This document shows, piece after piece, positions 17,238 through 23,167 of a stretch of 23,167 nucleotides of DNA; positions within the stretch are counted from its first letter, which is position 1, and each line of letters starts with the position of its first letter. The notes under the pieces were generated by a model. The model made no database searches and had not been told where the DNA came from. It saw nothing but the letters and a program-made list of their open reading frames with translations. Origin of the DNA: Bacteroidota bacterium (lineage in GTDB: Bacteria > Bacteroidota > Bacteroidia > Bacteroidales > VadinHA17). Where the stretch lies: positions 1 to 23,167 of the forward strand of contig JAEYZD010000181.1 of assembly GCA_023430725.1 (NCBI GenBank), in the 5' to 3' direction. Position numbers and translations under genes: made by a program.

Positions 17238-17275
17238 AGAGGCTGACCCCGAAAAAGGTCAGCCTCTCTTGTTTC
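17238..17275 (+). terminator. Terminator in the convergent spacer
   Basis: An 11-bp perfect stem (AGAGGCTGACC 17238-17248 with GGTCAGCCTCT 17257-17267) encloses CCGAAAAA and is followed by a T-rich CTTGTTTC. On the minus strand the same stem is followed by TTCTTCTTC, so it may serve both convergent genes. Confidence 0.75.
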
Positions 17276-17285
17276 ATTGAATCCG

Positions 17286-17325
17286 GGGCGATCGCCCTCT
17301 GCAGCCGGGGTCACTGCCCCGGCTG
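17286..17325. other. Palindrome and GC-rich hairpin in the convergent spacer
   Basis: GGGCGATCGCCC (17286-17297) is a perfect 12-base palindrome. It is followed by CAGCCGGGG (17302-17310) pairing with CCCCGGCTG (17317-17325) around a 6-base loop. Neither is followed by a T run on either strand, so they are not standard terminators. They lie downstream of both genes. Confidence 0.6.
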
Positions 17326-17379
17326 TTATCAGGATCAGGGCCCGTCGCAACCGGGGGTCAACGAACCTCTGTCGCCACG

Positions 17380-19521
17380 TTATTCCTTAATCCCCTCGAG
17401 GTCAAGCATGAATGCATACTCAAGCGCGGTGGTCTTAAGTCTTTCGAACCTGCCCGATGCACCGCCATGGCCTGCGGTCATGTTGACATCCATGATGAGG
17501 ATATTGTCATCAGTCTTCATGTCGCGCAGTTTGGCAACCCACTTGGCGGGCTCCCAATACTGCACCTGTGAATCCCAGTAACCGGTTGTGACAAGCATGT
17601 TGGGATAAGCCTGCGCCTTCACCTGGTCGTAGGGTGAGTATGAAAGCATATAGTCATAATACTCCTGCTTGCGAGGATCGCCCCACTCGTCCCATTCGAA
17701 GGTGGTGAGAGGAATTGTTTCGTCAAGCATCGTGCTTACCACGTCGACGAACGGAACCTGTGCGATGATGCCGTTGTAGAGTGCGGGTTCCATGTTCGCG
17801 ATGGCGCCCATAAGGAGACCGCCTGCGCTGCCGCCCATTGCATAAAGCTTCTCAGCCGAGGTGTACTTCTCATTGATAAGGAAACGTGCACAGTCGTTGA
17901 AGTCAGTGAAAGTGTTGATCTTCTTCAGCAGCTTGCCGTCCTCGTACCACTGGCGACCCATCTCGCTGCCTCCCCTGATATGGGCGATGGCAAAGACGAA
18001 CCCCCTGTCGAGCAGGCTGATGGCTGTTGAACGGAACGACGGGTCAGTTGAGTATCCGTATGAACCGTATGCATAGAGCAGCATCGGCGCGGTGCCGTCC
18101 TGTGCGAATCCATTGCGGTAAACCAGGGAGACCGGAACCTGTGTGCCGTCAGAGGCTGTTGCCCAGAGGCGCTTCGACTCATAATTACTCTTGTCGAATC
18201 CGCCAAGAACGCTGTCCTGTTTCAGCAATGTCTTTGTCTTTGCTGCCATGTCGTAGTCATAGACCGAGTTGGGGGTTGTGAGCGACGAGTAGCTGTACCT
18301 CAGAAGGGAGGTGTTTCCGTTGGGGTTGACGCTGATACCGGCGGTGTATGTCTCCTCACCGAAATCGAGGTAGTGTTCCGATCCGTCAGTCAGGCTCATG
18401 ACTCTCATGTTGGTCAGACCTTTGATACGCTCATCAGCAACGAGATAATTGTCGAATATCTCGAAATTTTCCAGGAGCACATCGCTGCGGTGAGGTATCA
18501 CTTCCTTCCATGCTGCCATGCCTGTTTTGTTGTCAGGACATGACATCAGCTTGAAGTTCTTCGCGCCATCAATATTGGATCTGATGTAGAAAGTGCCGTT
18601 GAGGTGATCGATATTATAAAGGTGGTCAACCTTGCGGGGTTCAAAAACGGAAACACCCTTGTCAGGATTGGCCGATTCAATCAGCCGGACCTCTGTGGTC
18701 AGGGTATGATGCGAAACGATTGTGATGTATTTCTTGCTCTTGGTCTTGCCAAGCTGTACGGCGAAGGTCTCGTCGGCCTCGTTGAAGACAACCTTGTCTT
18801 CCGATGCCGGAGTGCCGAGGACATGCTTCATGATTGTTGCTGCCCTCAGTGTTTCCGGGTCTTTCATGACATAGAAGAGGGTTTTGTTATCGTCAGCCCA
18901 GACGCTCTGGCCGGTTGTATTGATGATGTTGTCAGGCAGGAGTTCGCCCGTGGTCATGTTCTTAACGTAGACAGTATACTGCCTGCGGCTGACATGGTCA
19001 ACGCTGTATGCCAGCAGGTTGTTGTCAGGAGAGACAGCCACTCCGCCGACGCCGGTATATTCATGACCCTCGGCAAGAAGGTTGACATCGAGGAGCACTT
19101 CAGGAGCTTCAGCTCCCTCTTTTTTCCTGTAGATGACAGGGTATTCCTTTCCGGGGAAGTACTTTGTCTGATACCAGTACCCGTTGTCAAGGTATGGGAC
19201 GGTTTCGTCGTCTTCCTTGATGCGTCCCTTCATCTCTTCGAAGAGTTTCTGCTGAAGAGGATCGGTGTGTTTCATTACGGCATCAGCGTAATCGTTTTCC
19301 GCATTCAGGTAAGCGAGTACCTTAACAGTCTGTGAATCTGGCGTCTCAGCATTTTTCTGGTCATCGCTGAGGCGGATCCAGAAGTAGTTGTCTGTTCGTT
19401 CGTTACCATTGCTTTCAACGACGAACGGAATTTTCTCAGCCACGGGAGGCTGGGCTTTCTTGCCGCATGATGTGATGACAAGAGCCACCGCGGCGGTGAG
19501 AAGGAAAAGTGTCTGTTTCAT
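17380..19521 (-). CDS. ptrB: Lipoprotein prolyl-oligopeptidase family peptidase, oligopeptidase B-like
   Basis: This 713-residue serine peptidase belongs to family S9A. The lipoprotein signal ends in ITSC with Cys19. Residues about 30-440 form the seven-bladed beta-propeller that limits access to short peptides. The alpha/beta-hydrolase part has the catalytic triad Ser565 in GGSAGG, Asp650 in TTGYWDSQVQYWEPAKW and His685 in TAGHGG. The sequence around Asp650 is nearly that of E. coli oligopeptidase B, which cleaves after Arg or Lys, so I favour that subfamily over prolyl oligopeptidase. The E. coli enzyme is not a lipoprotein, whereas this one has an export signal with no acidic cluster after Cys19, suggesting a periplasmic face. 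Inverted repeats occupy the spacer upstream. Confidence 0.92.
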   Translation of the reverse strand: MKQTLFLLTAAVALVITSCGKKAQPPVAEKIPFVVESNGNERTDNYFWIRLSDDQKNAETPDSQTVKVLAYLNAENDYADAVMKHTDPLQQKLFEEMKGRIKEDDETVPYLDNGYWYQTKYFPGKEYPVIYRKKEGAEAPEVLLDVNLLAEGHEYTGVGGVAVSPDNNLLAYSVDHVSRRQYTVYVKNMTTGELLPDNIINTTGQSVWADDNKTLFYVMKDPETLRAATIMKHVLGTPASEDKVVFNEADETFAVQLGKTKSKKYITIVSHHTLTTEVRLIESANPDKGVSVFEPRKVDHLYNIDHLNGTFYIRSNIDGAKNFKLMSCPDNKTGMAAWKEVIPHRSDVLLENFEIFDNYLVADERIKGLTNMRVMSLTDGSEHYLDFGEETYTAGISVNPNGNTSLLRYSYSSLTTPNSVYDYDMAAKTKTLLKQDSVLGGFDKSNYESKRLWATASDGTQVPVSLVYRNGFAQDGTAPMLLYAYGSYGYSTDPSFRSTAISLLDRGFVFAIAHIRGGSEMGRQWYEDGKLLKKINTFTDFNDCARFLINEKYTSAEKLYAMGGSAGGLLMGAIANMEPALYNGIIAQVPFVDVVSTMLDETIPLTTFEWDEWGDPRKQEYYDYMLSYSPYDQVKAQAYPNMLVTTGYWDSQVQYWEPAKWVAKLRDMKTDDNILIMDVNMTAGHGGASGRFERLKTTALEYAFMLDLEGIKE

Positions 19522-19549
19522 AAATAAATGGTTTGTGTTATAATGTTTA

Positions 19550-19600
19550 TTTACAATTCTTTATCCCCTACTGGGATTATCCAACGTATCCGGTTTTCTG
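19550..19600 (+). repeat. 51-base repeat, copy A
   Basis: This copy is 51 bases long and matches copy B (19660-19710) at 42 of 51 positions, offset exactly 110 bases. Its core TCCCCTACTGGGA forms a small hairpin. It lies 29 bases upstream of the oligopeptidase start codon, in its presumed leader or promoter. Confidence 0.75.
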
Positions 19601-19615
19601 GTAAAGTCAATGAAT

Positions 19616-19641
19616 GCCTGTAGGGCATTAAGAATTGTATG
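19616..19641 (-). repeat. Inverted partial copy C of the same repeat
   Basis: Read on the minus strand, these 26 bases match the first 26 of copy B at 20 positions. The inner 20 bases (19620-19639) can pair with copy A (19552-19571) or with copy B (19662-19681), 18 of 20 positions in each case. Confidence 0.65.
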
Positions 19642-19659
19642 GGTGGGTGGGTCATGTCT

Positions 19660-19710
19660 TTTACAATTCTTGATCCCCTACGGGGATTTTCCAATATAAT
19701 CAATTTTCTG
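19660..19710 (+). repeat. 51-base repeat, copy B
   Basis: This is the second direct copy. Its core ATCCCC-TAC-GGGGAT is a perfect 6-bp hairpin. It lies just downstream of tex. The G-rich run GGGTGGGTGGG (19641-19651) sits between copies C and B. Confidence 0.75.
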
Positions 19711-19739
19711 TCCTGACTTCCGGCTGAAGACTCCACTAC

Positions 19740-19766
19740 TGCCTATTGCCTATTGCCTATTGCCTG
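19740..19766 (+). repeat. 7-base tandem repeat across the tex stop codon
   Basis: The unit TGCCTAT is repeated three times in a row, followed by a fourth degenerate TGCCTGT. It covers the last codons and stop of tex (TAG at 19752-19750 on the minus strand). Confidence 0.8.
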
Positions 19767-21897
19767 TATTGACTCCTTTCAGGCTCAGCTGGATACGATT
19801 GCGTGTACGGTCAACTGAGACCACCCGCACCATCAGATGCTGGTGAAGTTTGACAACCTTTGCCGGATCATCAACATAGCGGTCAGCCATCTGCGAGACG
19901 TGCACCAGGCCATCCTGCTTGACACCGATGTCTACAAACGCACCAAACTTGGTGATGTTTGTCACGATACCCGGCACTGTCATCCCCTCCTTCACATCGT
20001 CAATCGAATGAATGTCGGCAAAGCTGAACTCCTGTATCGCCGAGCGCGGGTCACGACCCGGCCTGGCAAGCTCCTGCATAATATCCTTCAGTGTCGGCAG
20101 TCCTGCCGCAGCAGTAACATAGTTCTCTATCCTTATAGCTTTTCTTTTATTTTCATCGCGGATAAGGTCTTCAACTGTGCACCCTGCATCCTTCGCCATT
20201 CTTTCCACAATATGGTAGCTCTCGGGGTGTACAGCAGAGGAATCGAGCGGGTTGGCGGCGCCGCGTATCCTGAGGAATCCGGCAGCCTGTTCAAACGCCT
20301 TTTCCCCCATCCTCTTCACCTTCAGCAGCTCAGCCCGTGAGCGGAAGGGACCTTTTTCAGTGCGGTGGTCTACGATGTTCTGTGCCATCTTCGGGCCGAT
20401 GCCCGAAACATATGTAAGAAGATGCGGACTGGCCGTGTTCACCTCCACCCCCACGGCGTTGACGCATGACATAACCACCTCATCGAGGCTGGCCTGCAGG
20501 CGGGTCTGATCCACATCGTGCTGGTACTGCCCCACCCCTATCGATTTGGGATCAATCTTGACAAGTTCTGCCAGCGGGTCCATAAGGCGGCGCCCGATGG
20601 ATATTGCCCCGCGGACGGTAACGTCGTGATCAGGGAACTCATCCCGTGCTGTTTTGGAGGCCGAATAGATTGAAGCGCCGGCCTCGCTGACCACATATAT
20701 CTTTATCCCTGAATCGGCCGGGAGGTATGAGCGGACGAACTGTTCAGTCTCGCGACTGGCAGTTCCGTTGCCTATTGCAATGGCCTCCGTCTGGTAGCTG
20801 TCCACCAGGGCCAGCAGCCTGCTTACACTGCGGGCAGTCTCATTCTGCGGAGGATGGGGATATATGACGTCATGGTGCAGCAGGGCACCCTGCCTGTCGA
20901 GGCATACAACCTTGCAGCCTGTTCGTTGTCCCGGGTCTATCCCCAGCACGTTCTTCTCGCCAAGCGGAGGTGCAAGAAGCAGTTGCCGCAGGTTTTCGGC
21001 AAAGACGCGGATTGCCTCCTCATCAGCCTTCTCCTTCGATGTCTTTCTGAACTCCGTTTCCATCGACGGTGCAAGGAGCCTGTTCCAGCTGTCTGCAACA
21101 GCCTCGCGCACCTGCCTTGCAGCTTCGTTGCTGGCTTTTACAAACTGCTTCTCAACAATGTTCACTGCCTCCTCCTCCGGCGGCATTATTGTCAGTCTGA
21201 GGAATCCCTCTTCCTCACCGCGGCGCATGGCCAGCAGACGATGTGACGGGCAGCGCCGGAGCGGTTCGTGCCAGTCAAAGTAATCGCTGAACTTCACCCC
21301 CTCCTGTTCCTTGCCTTTGACCCCTTTTGATGTTATGACGGCATCACGTTCATACAGGCGCCGGAGTGAACCGCGAACCTGATCGTTTTCGCTTACAATC
21401 TCTGCAACGATGTCACGGGCGCCGGCCAGTGCGGCATCGGCGCTCTCCACGGCATCACCAAGGTATTTTGCAGCCTCTGTCTCCGGGTCACCGGGTTTCT
21501 GTGCCATCAGCCACAGAGCAAGCGGCTCGAGCCCCTTCTCGCGGGCCACGGAGGCGCGTGTCTTCCTCTTTGGCCTGTAGGGCAGGTAGAGGTCCTCAAG
21601 CTGCGAAATCGTCAGGGCAGCATTGATCTTCGCCAGGAGCTCCGGCGTCATCTTCTCCTGCTCCTCGATCGATTTTATAATGGCTTCCCTTCTCTTTTCG
21701 AGCTCCTTCAGCCTTTCATACTCATCGCGGATCTCTGCCAGCTGCACCTCGTTCAGACTGCCGGTCACCTCCTTGCGGTAACGGCTGATGAAGGGTATTG
21801 TTGCACCGTCGTCAAGCAGCCTGAGAGTGTTCTCAACCTGCCAGTCGTGCAGTTGCAGCTTCTGGGCTATAGTTTTTATATGCAGTGATGGGTCCAT
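19750..21897 (-). CDS. tex: Tex-family RNA-binding transcription accessory protein
   Basis: Tex is a widespread cytosolic nucleic-acid-binding protein related to eukaryotic Spt6, linked to transcription and RNA metabolism. The 715-residue length is slightly shorter than the common 720-780. Domains in order are an N-terminal helical and HTH region (1-310) with FISRYRKEVTGSL (36-48) and DLYLPYRPKRKTRA (102-115), a YqgF/RNase H-like fold (about 317-445) with LGIDPGQRTG and AIGNGTASRETE, helix-hairpin-helix segments (about 490-545, with GIGPKMAQNIVDHR), and an S1 domain (about 637-708) with GIVTNITKFGAFVDIG and DGLVHVSQ. It begins 5 bases after the rlmI stop, so the two form an operon. Its C-terminus and stop lie in a 7-base tandem repeat. 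Confidence 0.96.
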   Translation of the reverse strand: MDPSLHIKTIAQKLQLHDWQVENTLRLLDDGATIPFISRYRKEVTGSLNEVQLAEIRDEYERLKELEKRREAIIKSIEEQEKMTPELLAKINAALTISQLEDLYLPYRPKRKTRASVAREKGLEPLALWLMAQKPGDPETEAAKYLGDAVESADAALAGARDIVAEIVSENDQVRGSLRRLYERDAVITSKGVKGKEQEGVKFSDYFDWHEPLRRCPSHRLLAMRRGEEEGFLRLTIMPPEEEAVNIVEKQFVKASNEAARQVREAVADSWNRLLAPSMETEFRKTSKEKADEEAIRVFAENLRQLLLAPPLGEKNVLGIDPGQRTGCKVVCLDRQGALLHHDVIYPHPPQNETARSVSRLLALVDSYQTEAIAIGNGTASRETEQFVRSYLPADSGIKIYVVSEAGASIYSASKTARDEFPDHDVTVRGAISIGRRLMDPLAELVKIDPKSIGVGQYQHDVDQTRLQASLDEVVMSCVNAVGVEVNTASPHLLTYVSGIGPKMAQNIVDHRTEKGPFRSRAELLKVKRMGEKAFEQAAGFLRIRGAANPLDSSAVHPESYHIVERMAKDAGCTVEDLIRDENKRKAIRIENYVTAAAGLPTLKDIMQELARPGRDPRSAIQEFSFADIHSIDDVKEGMTVPGIVTNITKFGAFVDIGVKQDGLVHVSQMADRYVDDPAKVVKLHQHLMVRVVSVDRTRNRIQLSLKGVNTGNRQ

Positions 21898-21902
21898 GAT
21901 TG

Positions 21903-23114
21903 CTATTCAACGTAGATTACCAGCCCTTTGAGATATTCGCTTTCCGGGTGGTATATATTGACCGGGTGATCAGCCGGTTGTCCCGTCTGATGGAGTATCC
22001 GTACGTTACGGCCGGTATTTGCTGCCGCCACGAAGACGGAACGCCGGAAGTCGTCGCGGCTCACAACCTGGGAGCATGAGAAAGTGAAGAGTATGCCGCC
22101 GGGTTTTATCTTCTGTATAGCTATGGCATTCAGCCTCCTGTAGCCCTGCAGAGCCTGGTTAAGGGCAGTCTGATGCTTCGCGAAGGCGGGAGGATCAAGT
22201 ATTATGAGGTCATATTCGCGCTTCATGCCGGTCAGGAACCCGAATGCATCGGTGGCAATTGACTTATGGCGCGCATCATCCCCGAAATTGAGCTTTATGT
22301 TCTCATCCGTCAGTGCCATGGCTGAAGCGGAACTGTCAACGGTATGGACCATTGCAGCATTGCTCATTGCATACACTGAGAAACCTCCGGTATATCCGAA
22401 CATATTCAGAACGTTCCTGCCGCTGCTGTACTGGCGTAACAGGCTGCGGTTGTCACGCTGGTCGATAAAGAAACCTGTCTTCTGCCCTTTTTCCCAGTCG
22501 ACCCTGAACCTGAAGCCGTTCTCTGTCACGATGGTTCCGGGCTCACCGTTGCCGCCGGTTATATAACCATTGGCCGGATTAAGCTTTGCCATGAAAGGGA
22601 GTGTTCCCTCGCTCTTGTCAAAAACTGCTGTTACAAGGCCTCCGGTCACTTCCGGAAGCAGTTCAGCGATCAGTTTACGGATATGCCAGAATCCGGCTGT
22701 ATGAGCCTGAAGAACTGCCACCTTTCCGTAGATGTCAACTATCAACCCCGGAAGTCCGTCACCCTCGCCGTGCACGAGGCGCCAGGCGTCCGTTGCACTG
22801 TTGCCGGCTATGCCAGCACTGATGCGGTAACGGAAGGCATCCTCAAGTTTCTTTTTGAAGAACTCGCGGTCCGGGGTGCATCTGCCGAAGGAAAAGATGC
22901 GGACGGCGATTGATCCCGGGGCCCAGTGGCCTGTTGCCAGGTAGGTATTGTCAGAGGCAAACACCTCAACCACATCACCTTCGCGGGGTTTTCCCTGAAC
23001 GGAGTATACAGCACCGGAGAAAACCCACGGGTGGTATCTGCGGACTGACTGTTCCTTCCCTTTTTTCAGAATTATGCCAGCCAGTGTCTTTGTGTCGGTC
23101 ATTTCAGTTTTCAT
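21903..23114 (-). CDS. rlmI: 23S rRNA cytosine-5 methyltransferase, RlmI family
   Basis: This 403-residue SAM-dependent methyltransferase is likely specific for C1962 of 23S rRNA, as E. coli RlmI. An N-terminal PUA domain (about 12-80) contains RRYHPWVFSGAV (25-36). The central RlmI-type domain has GQKTGFFIDQRDNR (210-223), a SAM-binding motif NMFGYTGGFSVYA (237-249), DPPAF (307-311) and FSCS (345-348), with Cys347 as the likely catalytic cysteine. The ATG at 23114 gives the full frame; an ATG four codons later (23102) is equally possible. It is the upstream gene of a two-gene unit with tex. The 53 bases before it to the window edge show no further gene. The related RlmK/L family cannot be fully excluded without alignment. 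Confidence 0.93.
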   Translation of the reverse strand: MKTEMTDTKTLAGIILKKGKEQSVRRYHPWVFSGAVYSVQGKPREGDVVEVFASDNTYLATGHWAPGSIAVRIFSFGRCTPDREFFKKKLEDAFRYRISAGIAGNSATDAWRLVHGEGDGLPGLIVDIYGKVAVLQAHTAGFWHIRKLIAELLPEVTGGLVTAVFDKSEGTLPFMAKLNPANGYITGGNGEPGTIVTENGFRFRVDWEKGQKTGFFIDQRDNRSLLRQYSSGRNVLNMFGYTGGFSVYAMSNAAMVHTVDSSASAMALTDENIKLNFGDDARHKSIATDAFGFLTGMKREYDLIILDPPAFAKHQTALNQALQGYRRLNAIAIQKIKPGGILFTFSCSQVVSRDDFRRSVFVAAANTGRNVRILHQTGQPADHPVNIYHPESEYLKGLVIYVE

Positions 23115-23167
23115 TTCTATCGGGGGAGTTTGGCCTCCGGATGCCGTTTCATTGGTGTGAGTGGCTC

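Noticed and set aside
17286..17297. HIP1-like GCGATCGC site as a sign of cyanobacterial origin
   Set aside because: One site is not informative, and all gene content points to Bacteroidota.
18604..19335. A 243-codon plus-strand open frame
   Set aside because: It is antisense to the beta-propeller part of the oligopeptidase gene and is explained by codon bias of that gene.
19550..19710. A small CRISPR array
   Set aside because: There are only two direct copies, 82% identical, with a 59-base interval that itself holds an inverted copy. No cas gene is near.
19551..19736. A 61-codon minus-strand open frame
   Set aside because: It is made almost entirely of the repeat element, and its sequence has no protein-like character.

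Overview
The window looks like a chromosomal segment of a Bacteroidota (Bacteroidales-like) bacterium of moderate GC. The reasons are the protein families present, the near absence of Shine-Dalgarno sequences before clear start codons, and several upstream sequences matching the Bacteroidota promoter -7 element TAnnTTTG. The best match is TTTG-N19-TAGATTTG before the asparaginase-fusion gene. It holds 16 complete protein genes plus the start of one more cut by the left edge. I see no rRNA, tRNA, CRISPR array, phage or transposase gene.

Layout. Positions 1-74 (-) are the first codons of a membrane protein cut by the left edge, possibly signal peptidase I. Next come an MFS transporter (-), an exported YtcJ-type amidohydrolase (+), and a tandem DUF1508/YegP protein (-) that abuts it tail to tail with no gap. 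Then trmD (+), ornithine aminotransferase rocD (+) and a clear terminator. From 5867 to 8461 there is a lipoprotein M28-PA-PDZ peptidase followed by an unrecognised five-helix membrane protein. From 8594 to 10792 lies a tightly coupled operon: an ECF sigma factor, a single-pass anti-sigma-like protein and a secreted repeat-rich beta-solenoid protein, closed by a terminator. The - strand then carries an unusual 642-residue exported fusion of molybdopterin-oxidoreductase-like domains to a complete isoaspartyl peptidase, and mutS2. Divergent from mutS2 is a second exported M28 peptidase (+), followed by a hairpin-rich convergent spacer. Last come a lipoprotein oligopeptidase B (-), an intergenic set of mutually inverted repeats, tex (-) and rlmI (-), the last two only 5 bases apart.

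How the genes fit together. Five enzymes (the two M28 peptidases, the S9A oligopeptidase, the isoaspartyl-peptidase fusion and the amidohydrolase) carry export or lipoprotein signals. With the cytosolic ornithine aminotransferase they suggest a protein- or peptide-consuming lifestyle, with final peptide trimming in the periplasm. They are separate transcription units, so this is a theme rather than an operon. TrmD, MutS2, Tex and RlmI are housekeeping genes for translation and nucleic acids. The least ordinary items are the asparaginase fusion, the sigma/anti-sigma/solenoid operon and the inverted-repeat element between tex and the oligopeptidase gene. I do not see a clearly new multi-gene defence or mobile system.
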